A stretch of DNA of 64,000 nucleotides from positions 902,616-966,615 of the forward strand of contig NZ_KB912877.1 in the NCBI RefSeq assembly GCF_000383855.1, in the 5' to 3' direction. The position numbers were made by a program, and so were the translations under genes. Below are positions 35,980 to 45,922 of the stretch, in pieces (the stretch's first letter is position 1; the number at the start of each line of letters is the position of its first letter). The notes under the pieces were generated by a model. That model made no database searches and was not told where the DNA came from. It worked only from the letters and a program-made list of their open reading frames with translations. The DNA comes from Methylobacter marinus A45 (GTDB lineage: Bacteria > Pseudomonadota > Gammaproteobacteria > Methylococcales > Methylomonadaceae).

Positions 35980-37449
35980 TTATTGAATGCGGTTAAACAT
36001 TTTCACCAGATGGCCTAACCTGACAGCCCGCTCATGTGATAATTGCTCCCATTGGAAGCGCCACTGCCAATTACCTTCAATTGTGCCGGGTGTGTTCATT
36101 CGATGATGGCTATCCAATTCCAGAATATCCTGCATGGGGATCACCGCCAGATTCGCAACCGATGCCAAGGCCGCTTGTATCAGAGCGCAGTGCAAGGGCA
36201 GAGACGGGTTGCCAAGATATTCGTAAACGAACTTTTTTTCCTCCTCACTCAATGCTTGAGACCAGCCCAAAGTCGTATCATTGTCATGAGTACCGGTATA
36301 AACCACGCAATTTTTCACGTAATTGTTCGGCAAATAGGGATTATCGGGGCCGCTGCCGAAAGCGAACTGCAAAATCTTCATGCCCGGCAAATCAAATTCG
36401 TCTCGCAATTCCACGACTTCAGGGGTAATGACCCCCAGGTCCTCGGCAACCAGGGGAATCGATCCATGTTCGGCTTTTATGGCATTCAGCAAGGCCTTGC
36501 CGGGCGCTTTAACCCACTCCCCATTAACCGCCGTCTCTTCATCGGCCGGTATCTCCCACGCCGCCTCAAGCCCTCGAAAATGGTCTATGCGTAAAATATC
36601 GAACAGTTCGAGCTGCGTATGCATGCGTTCAACCCACCAGCGAAACCCGGTATGCTCCAGATATTCCCAGTCATAATGAGGGTTTCCCCAACGCTGGCCC
36701 GTAGCGGAGAAATAATCAGGCGGCACACCTGCGACGACGGACATTTGACCAGTCTCGTCCAGCTTGAAAACCTGACGGTTAGCCCACACGTCAGCGCTGT
36801 CGTATGATACGAAAATAGGAATATCGCCGAATAGCAGCACGCCATGCTGTTTAGCATAGGCTTTTAATTCCAGCCATTGTCTGAAAAAGACATACTGTTC
36901 GAATTCAATTCTCTCGATTTCCGATTTTAAACGGCGCCGCGCTTCTTTAATCGCTTTTACATCCCTTTCCTTGAAATGCTCCGGCCATTGATTCCAGCAA
37001 AGCTGATTAAACTCATTCCGGAGCGCAATAAATACGGCGAAATCGTCCAGCCAGAACCCTTTCTCCTCGCGGAATTGCGCAAACAGCGCCTTATCCTGTG
37101 ACTCGGCATGATCTAAAAACCCCTGGAAAGCCTCGGCTATCAAGCTGCTTTTATCCGAGTTCGAAACATTTCGGTAATCCAGGCCGCTTCCGGGCGGGTG
37201 CAGCCAGCCTTTTTGAACCAGCCAGCCGATATTAATGAACGCCGGATTACCTGCGTGAGCGGATAAACATTGATAAGGCGATGCATCCGCATGAGTCATG
37301 CCCAAGGGCAGTGTTTGCCACACAGTGATACCGGTATCGGCGAGAAAATTTACAAAATGATACGCTTCCTGACCCAAATCCCCGTGGCTGCCGGCTCCCG
37401 GCAACGATGAGATATGCAATAAAATACCGGCACGGCGCTTGTTTAACAT
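35980..37449 (-). CDS. malQ: 4-alpha-glucanotransferase (amylomaltase)
   Basis: A GH77 enzyme of 489 residues that transfers maltodextrin segments between alpha-1,4-glucans. Family marks are RRAGILLHISSLPG, WQTLPLGMTHADASPYQCLSA-type region, FGDIPIFVSYDSADVWAN, ILRIDHFRGLEAAWEIP (nucleophile Asp), VAEDLGVITPEVV (acid-base Glu) and YTGTHDNDTTLGW. It is the shorter bacterial form without the N-terminal extension of E. coli MalQ. Part of a minus-strand glycogen-metabolism group glgC-GH57-malQ; 18 bp separate it from the GH57 gene. Confidence 0.93.
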   Translation of the reverse strand: MLNKRRAGILLHISSLPGAGSHGDLGQEAYHFVNFLADTGITVWQTLPLGMTHADASPYQCLSAHAGNPAFINIGWLVQKGWLHPPGSGLDYRNVSNSDKSSLIAEAFQGFLDHAESQDKALFAQFREEKGFWLDDFAVFIALRNEFNQLCWNQWPEHFKERDVKAIKEARRRLKSEIERIEFEQYVFFRQWLELKAYAKQHGVLLFGDIPIFVSYDSADVWANRQVFKLDETGQMSVVAGVPPDYFSATGQRWGNPHYDWEYLEHTGFRWWVERMHTQLELFDILRIDHFRGLEAAWEIPADEETAVNGEWVKAPGKALLNAIKAEHGSIPLVAEDLGVITPEVVELRDEFDLPGMKILQFAFGSGPDNPYLPNNYVKNCVVYTGTHDNDTTLGWSQALSEEEKKFVYEYLGNPSLPLHCALIQAALASVANLAVIPMQDILELDSHHRMNTPGTIEGNWQWRFQWEQLSHERAVRLGHLVKMFNRIQ

Positions 37450-37467
37450 GTTATTCCTGCTTAGAGA

Positions 37468-39159
37468 TTATATATGTTCGATGCCGGGCCGCATTGCGCC
37501 GCCCATCGCTGGAGCACCCGAACCCTGTGTAAACGACATGGCTAGATAAGCAGGAGGTTCTTCCCCTAATAATCTATACAAATTAGCTAAATTAAGACGG
37601 AATTGTTTTTCAAAGTTACTGACCGCCTCACCGGGATTGTAATCGCCAAACCACCAAAACCAGTCGGAACCCTCACAAACCGCCAACTGTAACTCTGCTT
37701 TATGCACTTGCTCATCAGTCAAGCGCCCTGTGGATATGACTTTGTCGAAGGCCCATTTCGCGTCACCGAGCATATCCCATCCGCGGTTTTTATCGGCATC
37801 GCCTATCCAGGTTGAAAAAGTGCCATAAACCCAACTGCCGGCAACCAATCTGGGCAAGGATTTAACTTCCACTTTATGTTTCAAGGCTTCTGAAAAAGTC
37901 GTTAATTCAATATCCGGGTGACTGGCCAGTCGTTTGTATAAAGCGCTAAGGAAGTAATACCCGTTAGCTGGAAAATACTCCCAGGCGTTTTCACCATCCA
38001 TGATGATGGAAACCAGCGCATCGCCCGGCTCATGCATGGCGATATTTTCCAGATGATGAATCAAATCACTGACTGCATCATCAGCGTGCCATTTGGAATA
38101 CTCAAAACCGATCAAGTCGGATAATCCGTCATCGCGAAAAAAACAGGCGATATCGGTATTTTTAAGTCTAAACGGATGATGCGAGCTTGGCTTTTCCGCA
38201 TTTTCAATCAGATTTAAACTGTTATGCAGCACTGAACCACCGCTTGCCGCCCATTCAAATCCAAAATCATCCAGCAGTCTCAAGGTCGGCTCGCTGATGC
38301 TGCCTTCCGAAGGCCAGCATCCTTTAGGCTTGTAGCCAAAAAAGCGCTTAAACGTCTGCACGCCTTTTTCAAGATGCCATCTGACCCGCTCCTCTCCGCC
38401 CGGATAAGCGTCCAACTCCGGCAGAGGCGCATCCGGCATGGCCTCATGCGTAGAGTTCAAATCCAATAAAAGCGGCATGATAGGATGCGCATAGGGCGTA
38501 ACCGACAATTCAATTTGACCTTTTCTGGCCAGCACCTTATATCTGAGAATCACGCTGGCCAGTTGCTCACCGATAATCTCTATGATTTCCAGCCTTTCAT
38601 GCAGGGTATAACCGAAGCCTTTCTCTATTAAGCGTTTTATTCTGCTGTCTGTAATCTTGATGGTTTCGCCCATCCAGGCCAGGTGATACCAGACCAGGAT
38701 ATCGCTGATAAACTGGGAATTAACGTAATTTAAAGACTCATGATGATGTTCAAGCCATTCGGCCATCTCCACCAGTTTTTTAAACGCGGGATAACGATTT
38801 ATTTGCCTTTCATGGTTGGCGCGCATACAGTCCTTAATCAACTTCAGACGATCATCGGGATCGGCAGGAATGCTCGGTTCAACCAATGCGGCCAGAAGCG
38901 GGTCGGTAATTGAAATGCCATCATGCAAATAGCTATTGACCTGCTTGGCATAATCCTCTATCTGCTCCAGCAAAATCGGCGCAAAGTTTACGACCGCCTT
39001 GGCTTTCGGCACCGCTTCCAGATGCGCCGCCATGTCGACGTAGTCTTTAATCACATGCAGATACGTCCACGGCAGTTTATACTCGCCTACCTGTAAATCT
39101 CTATATTCCGGCTGATGCATGTGCCAGCACAATACTAACTTCAATTTCTTTTTTAACAT
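37468..39159 (-). CDS. GH57 family alpha-glucan-acting glycoside hydrolase
   Basis: A GH57 protein of 563 residues. Typical motifs: LVLCWHMHQPEYRD at the N-terminus, VTPYAHPIMPLL, GCWPSEGSISEP with the catalytic-nucleophile Glu, and SIIMDGENAWEYFP carrying the acid-base Asp. The C-terminal helical domain includes SDWFWWFGDYNPGE. GH57 enzymes include amylases, amylopullulanases, branching enzymes and 4-alpha-glucanotransferases; the exact activity cannot be read here. It sits between glgC and malQ, pointing to glycogen or maltodextrin turnover. ATG 39159 is preferred over upstream in-frame starts by family alignment. Confidence 0.88.
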   Translation of the reverse strand: MLKKKLKLVLCWHMHQPEYRDLQVGEYKLPWTYLHVIKDYVDMAAHLEAVPKAKAVVNFAPILLEQIEDYAKQVNSYLHDGISITDPLLAALVEPSIPADPDDRLKLIKDCMRANHERQINRYPAFKKLVEMAEWLEHHHESLNYVNSQFISDILVWYHLAWMGETIKITDSRIKRLIEKGFGYTLHERLEIIEIIGEQLASVILRYKVLARKGQIELSVTPYAHPIMPLLLDLNSTHEAMPDAPLPELDAYPGGEERVRWHLEKGVQTFKRFFGYKPKGCWPSEGSISEPTLRLLDDFGFEWAASGGSVLHNSLNLIENAEKPSSHHPFRLKNTDIACFFRDDGLSDLIGFEYSKWHADDAVSDLIHHLENIAMHEPGDALVSIIMDGENAWEYFPANGYYFLSALYKRLASHPDIELTTFSEALKHKVEVKSLPRLVAGSWVYGTFSTWIGDADKNRGWDMLGDAKWAFDKVISTGRLTDEQVHKAELQLAVCEGSDWFWWFGDYNPGEAVSNFEKQFRLNLANLYRLLGEEPPAYLAMSFTQGSGAPAMGGAMRPGIEHI

Positions 39160-39257
39160 AATGTCGTCTGCTTTGTCCTTACCCATCCGGCGTAATGAAA
39201 CCACCTCATCTGGATTAACATGAAACCTTTCTTTCCAAACCCGAACCGCCCCGCCTG

Positions 39258-40538
39258 TTATCTGACATAATGCCTTCTGTACCCCAACATATCGGGGGTG
39301 ACCAATACAACTCCGCCGGGGCTGACATAGAATCTCTTTTCATCTTCCTCCCTGTTTTCGCCGATAACCGTACCTTCCGGAATCTCGCAACCTTTTTCTA
39401 TAATAGCTTTGGTGATGCGGCAGTGGCGCGCGATATTAACTTCAGGCAGAACGATGGTATCCTGCAAAGTTGTATAAGAATTAACCCTGACATTAGAGAA
39501 CAATAAGGAATGCCGGACCTTTGATCCGGAAATCACGCAGCCTCCCGATACCATGGAATCGACAGCCAACCCCCGCCGTTTGTCATTATCGAAAACAAAC
39601 TTGGCCGGAGGCGCCTGTACCTGATACGTCCAGATCGGCCAGGTTTTATCATAGAGGTTCAGATCCGGCTTAACGCCAATCAATTCCATATTAGCGGACC
39701 AGTAAGCATCGATAGTACCTACATCGCGCCAGTAACTTTGCTCACCGCTTTGCAAATCCAAAAATGGATAGGCATTCACCACATATTTATCAATAATGGA
39801 AGGAATAATGTCCTTGCCGAAATCGCGCTGCGAGCCCGGCGTATCGGCATCTTTAATCAATTGCTCATACAAGAACCCCGCGTTGAAAATATAAATGCCC
39901 ATGGACGCCAATGCCGTATTGGTTCTGCCCGGCATGATCGGCGGATTTGCCGGCTTTTCAATGAAGGACTTGACGCGCCGGTTTTCATCGACATCGATAA
40001 CGCCGAAGGCTGTTGCATCCTGCAGCGAGACCTCTATACAACCAACCGTTAAATCGGCATTTCTTTCGACATGGTCGGCCAGCATGGGGCCGTAATCCAT
40101 CTTATAGATGTGGTCACCGGCCAGCACCAGAATGAATTCCGGGTTGCGGCTGCGCAGAATATCGATATTTTGATAAACTGCATCAGCCGTCCCTTCGTAC
40201 CAGGATCCTTCGGCGTGCCTTTGCTGGGCCGGCATTAAATCAACATATTCACCAAATTCGCCGCGTAAAAATCCCCATCCCTGCTGAATATGGCGAATCA
40301 GCGAGTCAGCTTTATATTGGGTAAGAACGCCTATTTTGCGGATGCCGGAATTGATGCAGTTGGATAGCGGAAAATCAATAATCCTGAACTTGCCGCCGAA
40401 AGGAACAGCGGGCTTGGCCCGCCAATCCGTCATATTCTCCAGACGCGAGCCACGCCCACCGGCTAGTATTAAAGCAATTGTGTTACGTGTTAAATGACTG
40501 ACAAAACGATCATGATGCTGATTACTGGATGCTGACAT
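39258..40538 (-). CDS. glgC: Glucose-1-phosphate adenylyltransferase
   Basis: ADP-glucose pyrophosphorylase of 426 residues, the committed step of glycogen synthesis. [28 protein letters not shown] holds the nucleotide-binding loop (split here: [11 protein letters not shown], then [10 protein letters not shown]); [15 protein letters not shown] carries the catalytic Asp, and FIEKPANPP the sugar-phosphate Lys. A left-handed beta-helix C-terminus ends the protein. It diverges from glgB with about 90 bp between starts, so the two arms of the glycogen cluster probably share a control region. Confidence 0.95.
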   Translation of the reverse strand: MSASSNQHHDRFVSHLTRNTIALILAGGRGSRLENMTDWRAKPAVPFGGKFRIIDFPLSNCINSGIRKIGVLTQYKADSLIRHIQQGWGFLRGEFGEYVDLMPAQQRHAEGSWYEGTADAVYQNIDILRSRNPEFILVLAGDHIYKMDYGPMLADHVERNADLTVGCIEVSLQDATAFGVIDVDENRRVKSFIEKPANPPIMPGRTNTALASMGIYIFNAGFLYEQLIKDADTPGSQRDFGKDIIPSIIDKYVVNAYPFLDLQSGEQSYWRDVGTIDAYWSANMELIGVKPDLNLYDKTWPIWTYQVQAPPAKFVFDNDKRRGLAVDSMVSGGCVISGSKVRHSLLFSNVRVNSYTTLQDTIVLPEVNIARHCRITKAIIEKGCEIPEGTVIGENREEDEKRFYVSPGGVVLVTPDMLGYRRHYVR

Positions 40539-40630
40539 TTTTGATCTCCATGTGGAATAGGCTCACAACTGTTGTTTAATTTTGGTAATATTTGCAAAGT
40601 CATTATCTTACTAAACCGAGGGCATTCAAA

Positions 40631-42805
40631 GTGAAAAAGCAGTCGACCAATACGCTTGACTCCGATTCTATTAAAATTATAGAAGCCAGGCACCATGATC
40701 CTTTTTCAATTTTGGGTCGCCATCAGAAGAACAAGCTGACTCAGATCAAAGTTTATATGCCTTACGCTGAATCCGTTTTCCTGGAAAAGACCGATCAACC
40801 ATTCCAGAGAATTACCGGTACGGACTTTTTTGAATATACCGCCGAAAATGGAGAATTGCCAAAACATTATAAGCTCTCCTGGATAGATAAAGACGGCCAG
40901 CCGCATGAGAATTATGATCCGTACGATTTTCCGGTGCAGTTATCGGAATTCGACCGGCATTTATTCGGAGAAGGCCGCCACTGGCACATCTACCAAAAAC
41001 TGGGCGCTCATCTGCATAGCGTTGATGACATTGAAGGCGTGTTATTCGCGGTCTGGGCGCCCAATGCCGGCCGGGTTAGCGTAATCGGCGACTTCAATCT
41101 CTGGGACGGGCGTTGCCATCCGATGCGAAATCTCGGGAGCGGCGGCATCTGGGAGCTTTTCATCCCGGGATTGAAAGTCGGCTCGTTATATAAATTTGAA
41201 ATACTGAACCGGGAAAGCAATGAGGTCCTGATCAAGACCGACCCTTACGGACAACAGTTTGAATTTCGCCCGAAAACATCCTCCATCGTGGTTGATAAAG
41301 ACAGCTACAAATGGCAGGACCATCGCTGGATGAGCCGCCGAGCCAGCCACGATTGGCTGCATGAGCCGATGTCTATCTATGAAGCCCATCTAGGCTCATG
41401 GAAACGCGATGCCCAGGGCAATTTTCTCAATTACCGGGCACTGGCCACGCAACTTATCGACTACGTGAAAGAAATGGGCTTTACCCATATCGAGTTGCTG
41501 CCCGTGACCGAACATCCGCTGGATGCCTCATGGGGCTACCAGACTACCGGTTACTTCGCCCCGACCAGCCGCTACGGAACCCCGGATGAATTCCGTTATT
41601 TTATCGATACCTGCCATCAAAATGACATAGGTGTCATTCTGGACTGGGTACCGGCGCATTTTCCCAAGGATTATTTTGCTTTGGCCCGTTTTGACGGCAG
41701 CGCGCTTTACGAGCATGAAGATCCGCGTAAAGGCGAGCACCGCGACTGGGGCACGCTGATTTACAACTACGGCCGCAACGAAGTGAAAAACTTTTTGCTG
41801 TCCAGCGCCATTTTCTGGCTGGAAGAATTCCATCTTGACGGCCTGAGAGTGGATGCCGTGGCCTCAATGCTCTATCTGGACTATTCGCGCGGGCCGAATG
41901 ACTGGATTCCGAACATGTATGGCGGCAACGAGAACCTAGAAGCCATCGACTTTCTGAAGGAGCTCAACACGGTCACGCACAACCAGCATCCCGGCACCGT
42001 CATCATGGCCGAGGAATCCACATCATGGCCGCAGGTAACGCGGCCGACCTGGACCGGCGGACTGGGTTTCTCCATGAAATGGAACATGGGCTGGATGCAC
42101 GATACCCTCGCGTATATGAGCCAGGAACCCATCCATCGCAAGTACCATCATGATCAGCTAACCTTCGGCATGCTCTATGCCTTTACCGAAAACTTTACCC
42201 TGCCCTTCTCACATGACGAGGTCGTGCATGGCAAAGGCTCGTTAGTCAATAAAATGCCTGGCGACGAATGGCAACGCTTTGCCAATTTGCGGCTGTTATA
42301 CACCTATATGTACACCTATCCGGGTAAAAAGCTGCTGTTTATGGGCTGCGAATTCGGACAAGGCACTGAATGGAATTTCAACCGGGCCCTGGACTGGTAC
42401 GTCCTGGATTATGCACACCATCGCGGCGTGCAAAAACTGATCAAAGACTTGAACAACCTTTATAAAACGCATCCGGCCCTATATTCGCACGATTTCGACC
42501 ATCACGGATTTGAATGGATCGACTGCCATGATGTGCAGCAGTCCATCATCAGTTACCGCCGAAAAAACAAGCACGAGGATTTATTCATCATTCTTAACTT
42601 TACGCCGGTCACCCGGGAACACTACCGGATCGGCGTTCCGGAAGCCGGCACCTATACTGAAATCTTCAACTCCGATTCCGCTTATTATGACGGCGGCAAC
42701 ATCGGCAATGACCGGGTTCAATCGGAACCTGTTGCCTGGATGAATCAGCCTCACTCCATCAGTCTTACCTTGCCCCCCTTAGGAGCCGTAATCCTAAAGC
42801 TATAA
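40631..42805 (+). CDS. glgB: 1,4-alpha-glucan branching enzyme
   Basis: A GH13 branching enzyme of about 724 residues. It has the N1 and CBM48 modules ([25 protein letters not shown]), then the GH13 barrel with [29 protein letters not shown] (nucleophile Asp), [11 protein letters not shown] (acid-base Glu) and [14 protein letters not shown]. It forms alpha-1,6 branches in glycogen. The start is the GTG at 40631, since GAGGG lies eight bases upstream; the frame is open to 40592. glgA follows 19 bases after the stop, so both are one transcript. Confidence 0.94.
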   Translation: MKKQSTNTLDSDSIKIIEARHHDPFSILGRHQKNKLTQIKVYMPYAESVFLEKTDQPFQRITGTDFFEYTAENGELPKHYKLSWIDKDGQPHENYDPYDFPVQLSEFDRHLFGEGRHWHIYQKLGAHLHSVDDIEGVLFAVWAPNAGRVSVIGDFNLWDGRCHPMRNLGSGGIWELFIPGLKVGSLYKFEILNRESNEVLIKTDPYGQQFEFRPKTSSIVVDKDSYKWQDHRWMSRRASHDWLHEPMSIYEAHLGSWKRDAQGNFLNYRALATQLIDYVKEMGFTHIELLPVTEHPLDASWGYQTTGYFAPTSRYGTPDEFRYFIDTCHQNDIGVILDWVPAHFPKDYFALARFDGSALYEHEDPRKGEHRDWGTLIYNYGRNEVKNFLLSSAIFWLEEFHLDGLRVDAVASMLYLDYSRGPNDWIPNMYGGNENLEAIDFLKELNTVTHNQHPGTVIMAEESTSWPQVTRPTWTGGLGFSMKWNMGWMHDTLAYMSQEPIHRKYHHDQLTFGMLYAFTENFTLPFSHDEVVHGKGSLVNKMPGDEWQRFANLRLLYTYMYTYPGKKLLFMGCEFGQGTEWNFNRALDWYVLDYAHHRGVQKLIKDLNNLYKTHPALYSHDFDHHGFEWIDCHDVQQSIISYRRKNKHEDLFIILNFTPVTREHYRIGVPEAGTYTEIFNSDSAYYDGGNIGNDRVQSEPVAWMNQPHSISLTLPPLGAVILKL

Positions 42806-42824
42806 GAACTGCAAAACGAGATAT

Positions 42825-44258
42825 ATGAAAAAAATACTTTTTGTCACCAGCGAAGCACACCCCCTGATCAAAACCGGAGGCCTCGCTGATGTTTCAGGCA
42901 GTCTGCCCAAGGCCCTGGCTGAATTATCGCAAGATGTACGTCTGGTCATGCCGAATTATCAGGCCCTGAGAATCCATGGCGACGTCCGTTTTCTCTGTTC
43001 CGTGCGCGTCGACAACCGTGATGTCAATATCCTTGAAACCCGCATGCCGGATAGCGCCGTTATCGTCTGGCTGGTCGATTATCCCGAATTTTTCAGTTTC
43101 CCCGGCAACCCCTACCATGACGAGCACGGCAACGACTGGCCCAACAATGCCGAACGTTTCGCTCTGTTCTGCCGCATCGCCGCCGAAATCGCCATGGATC
43201 GGGCACAGCAGAACTGGAAAGCCGATATCGTGCACTGCAATGACTGGCAAAGCGGTCTGGTCCCGGCCTTGTTATCGCTAGAGCACGACCGGCCCGCAAC
43301 CGTATTCACGATACACAACATGGCCTATCAAGGCCTGTTTCCGGCCTCCAGCACAGTCACATTAAACATACCGGGACAGTTATGGCAGCCTTATGGACTG
43401 GAATTCCATAACATGTTGTCGTTCATTAAAGGGGGGCTGGTTTATGCCGACCGCATCACCACGGTCAGCCCGACTTATGCGCGGGAAATTCAAACGCCGG
43501 CTTTGGGTTACGGCCTGGAGGGCCTGTTGACGTACCGCAAGGACGTCCTAAGCGGCATCATAAACGGCATAGATACCGAATTGTGGAACCCTGCAACCGA
43601 CCCTTATATTGAGCGAAGCTATAATGCGGAATCGCTTAAGGACAAGCAACTTAACAAGACGGCCCTGCAGAAAAAGCTATCATTGCCGGCCGACAAGAAG
43701 ATACCGGTCATCGGACTGATCAGCCGGCTGGTCGAGCAAAAAGGCATAGACCTGCTGATAGACTGCCTGTCCGAAATGGCCGCCATGCCCATGCAATTTG
43801 TACTGCTCGGCAGCGGCGACAAGACCTTCGAACAAAAACTGCTGGATTTTGCGCAGTTATATCCCGAGAAAATAGCGATCACTATCGGCTATGACGAATC
43901 GCTGGCCCATCTTATCGAGGCCGGCGCCGATATTTTTTTAATGCCGTCGCGGTTTGAACCCTGCGGCTTGAATCAAATGTACAGCCAACGCTACGGCACC
44001 CTGCCGATCGTTCGCAAAACCGGCGGCCTGGCCGATAGCGTCGTTGACGCCTTGCCTGAAACCATCAGTAATAATACCGCTACCGGCATCGTCTTCAATG
44101 ACGCCACTTCCGGCTCCTTAATGGAAGCGGTCAAGCGTGCGCTGATTTTATACAGCATGCCAGAGACCTGGAAGAAAGTGCAGATTAATGGCATGAAAAA
44201 AGATTTTTCATGGCAACACAGTGCCGAGCAGTATCTGGAACTGTATCAGGGCATGTAA
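42825..44258 (+). CDS. glgA: Glycogen synthase
   Basis: A GT5 ADP-glucose-dependent glycogen synthase of 477 residues. KTGGLADVSGSLPKAL near the N-terminus is the ADP-glucose-binding KxGGL motif; HCNDWQSGLVPALL, VFTIHNMAYQG and INGIDTELWNPATDP are family marks, and the C-terminal GT-B half has PSRFEPCGLNQMYSQRYGTLPI with catalytic Glu, then RKTGGLADSV. It elongates alpha-1,4-glucan. The close link to glgB and to divergent glgC gives a complete synthesis set. Confidence 0.96.
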   Translation: MKKILFVTSEAHPLIKTGGLADVSGSLPKALAELSQDVRLVMPNYQALRIHGDVRFLCSVRVDNRDVNILETRMPDSAVIVWLVDYPEFFSFPGNPYHDEHGNDWPNNAERFALFCRIAAEIAMDRAQQNWKADIVHCNDWQSGLVPALLSLEHDRPATVFTIHNMAYQGLFPASSTVTLNIPGQLWQPYGLEFHNMLSFIKGGLVYADRITTVSPTYAREIQTPALGYGLEGLLTYRKDVLSGIINGIDTELWNPATDPYIERSYNAESLKDKQLNKTALQKKLSLPADKKIPVIGLISRLVEQKGIDLLIDCLSEMAAMPMQFVLLGSGDKTFEQKLLDFAQLYPEKIAITIGYDESLAHLIEAGADIFLMPSRFEPCGLNQMYSQRYGTLPIVRKTGGLADSVVDALPETISNNTATGIVFNDATSGSLMEAVKRALILYSMPETWKKVQINGMKKDFSWQHSAEQYLELYQGM

Positions 44259-44271
44259 CCCCGGTCTGAAC

Positions 44272-44292
44272 GGGCGACTGGACAAGTCGCCC
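44272..44292. repeat. Hairpin after glgA
   Basis: GGGCGACT and AGTCGCCC form an 8-bp stem with a GGACA loop 14 bases after the glgA stop. No T-run, so it may stabilise the 3' end rather than terminate. Confidence 0.5.
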
Positions 44293-44321
44293 ATGCCCAA
44301 ACGTTGCCCGTGGAGTTTGCG

Positions 44322-45131
44322 TTGAATAAAACACTTCTGTCATTGATGTTCATGGTCTTGTTCGGCAACGTAGCCTTTGCAGGGCAAACCGTAATTGAAG
44401 TCATCCCGCTTGCAAACCGGCCCGCTTCCGAAATACAGCCCTTGCTCGAGCCCCTGCTGGATTATGCCGATCACGCGATTGCCGACGGCTCCAACTTGGT
44501 GATCAAGACCACGCCTGAGCGACTGACTGAAATCAAAACGCTCGTCAACAAGCTGGATACCCGCCTGAACAATGTGGTGATTACAGTCATGCAGAGCCGG
44601 CATCTGACCGCCGACGAACTCAATGCCGCCGCCAGGGTCAGGGTCCGTGGCCCAATCGATGATTTATCCAGAGCCCGCGCCAGCGCGTACGGCCATTATT
44701 ATCGAACCCAGGACCAGTACGCCAATGAAAGCACGCAAACCATCCGCTCCCTGGAAGGCAATACGGCCTATATTCAGGCCGGCAGCACGTATCCGACAGA
44801 AACCCTACAGATTTATGATTCGGGCTATGGCCCGACAGCGTCCAGCACGACCACCTTTATCGATGCGACGGCGGGCTTTGCCGTCACGCCCAGGCTGGCA
44901 GGCGAGCACGCCATCCTCGAGGTTTCGCCGTGGGCCGACAAACTCAACGCGCGCGGTCAGATTGAAACCCAGCAAGCCCAATCCACGATCCGGGTGAAGC
45001 TCGGCGAGTGGGTGGAGTTGGGCGGTATCGATGAAGACAGTCGACGCAGCGACAGCGGAACGCTGGCCCGGCTTCGGCAAACCAGCCAGAGCAAGCTGCG
45101 TATTTTGGTTAAGGTCGATAAAATCGATTAG
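44322..45131 (+). CDS. Secreted protein with secretin-type N-domain
   Basis: A 269-residue protein with a signal peptide (NKTLLSLMFMVLFGNVAFA). The region VIEVIPLANRPASEIQPLLEPLL plus LVIKTTPERLTEIKTLVNKLD is the short secretin N-terminal (N1/N3-like) repeat. The rest includes FAVTPRLAGEHAILEVSPW and a closing VKLGEWVELGGI strand pair reminiscent of the secretin barrel, but a full secretin core seems absent. No secretion-system genes lie nearby, so it is an orphan. TTG 44322 is chosen with GGAG at 44311-44314; an upstream frame exists to 44304. Confidence 0.6.
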   Translation: MNKTLLSLMFMVLFGNVAFAGQTVIEVIPLANRPASEIQPLLEPLLDYADHAIADGSNLVIKTTPERLTEIKTLVNKLDTRLNNVVITVMQSRHLTADELNAAARVRVRGPIDDLSRARASAYGHYYRTQDQYANESTQTIRSLEGNTAYIQAGSTYPTETLQIYDSGYGPTASSTTTFIDATAGFAVTPRLAGEHAILEVSPWADKLNARGQIETQQAQSTIRVKLGEWVELGGIDEDSRRSDSGTLARLRQTSQSKLRILVKVDKID

Positions 45132-45320
45132 AAAGAGCGGCTCGGAAACATTACCTTCAGGGGCATGCGACGCCATGAAAACAAGCCATTCACTGGCCGA
45201 AGGGCGCCAGAGGTTTTCATAAACCCGGTTGGATACGCATGTATGCCCTTTAGGGTATTTGAGATTTGATATGGCTACACTAAACCGGACACACAATCTA
45301 AAATAACGTGACCAGAGAAC

Positions 45321-45607
45321 GTGTGCCCCAAATTGAACCAAGAAAAACAAAAAGTCTATAGTGCGGAACTCAGAGCGTCAGCCGTTAAACTGGCGACCGA
45401 ATCAGATCAATCGATTGCTCAGACAGCCAAGGATCTCGGTATCAATGCCAATACTTTGCATACCTGGATCAGCAAATACAGCCGGCCCAAAACCAGCGAT
45501 AAAGCCGTGCGAACTGACGAACATCTTTACGATGAATTAAAGCGGTTGAAGAAAAAGGTCGCCCGACTCACTGAGGAGCGCGGTTTGCTAAAAAAAGTGG
45601 CTACTGA
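45321..45607 (+). pseudogene. Truncated IS3-family orfA transposase remnant
   Basis: An intact start (GTG 45321 or TTG 45333) and HTH region: YSAELRASAVKLATES, IAQTAKDLGINANTLHTWISKY, then the leucine-zipper start DELKRLKKKVARLTEERGLLKK. Normal orfA proteins continue with an A-x-x-YFA-type end, but here the similarity stops at about 45605 and the frame runs into unrelated sequence that belongs to the neighbouring gene cassette. No orfB follows. Thus it is one end of an IS3-family element inserted into, or deleted with, the integron array. Terminal repeats were not identified. Confidence 0.75.
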
Positions 45608-45852
45608 ACTCCTCCAGGCATGCTGTCATTTGCTCCGCCTCCAAAGGGAGACTTTGGCGGTGAAGGCATCCTATATGCATTATTAAGGAAATAGATGACC
45701 AACATGCTACCCAAGAGTGGAAGCAACCAGACAATAACTCCCTGCGCATACTTTTGTAAGCGTTCCAGGTCATCTGATCGCAGGATGCGCCATGTAGCAT
45801 AAGCATTAAGTACCACTACGACCACAATCAATATCAGCACAAGACTATTCAT
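45601..45852 (-). CDS. Two-helix membrane protein in a gene cassette
   Basis: An 83-residue product with two hydrophobic helices (NSLVLILIVVVVVLNAYATW and VIVWLLPLLGSMLVIYFL) and a polar C-terminus. Its ATG lies only one or two bases after the attC-like site and lacks a ribosome-binding site, both typical of integron cassettes. The stop codon is made by bases of the IS3 remnant, so the natural C-terminus has probably been replaced. Related small proteins with unknown function occur as cassettes elsewhere, but I do not recognise the family. Confidence 0.55.
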   Translation of the reverse strand: MNSLVLILIVVVVVLNAYATWRILRSDDLERLQKYAQGVIVWLLPLLGSMLVIYFLNNAYRMPSPPKSPFGGGANDSMPGGVQ

Positions 45853-45853
45853 T

Positions 45854-45922
45854 GCATCTAAAGCCTTGCTTCAGTAGCGGCGCCGCGTCAGCGGTGACGT
45901 CGGCTGGAAGCGGTTGTTGGGC
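45854..45922 (-). other. attC-like recombination site
   Basis: On the minus strand the site opens with GCCCAAC (fits R'' RYYYAAC), has imperfectly paired GC-rich arms (GCCGACG... and ...GGCGCCGC), and closes with TTTAGAT (R' GTTRRRY with one mismatch), about 69 bases. It begins inside the last codons of the GNAT gene and ends just before the next ATG, as cassette boundaries do. Confidence 0.7.
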
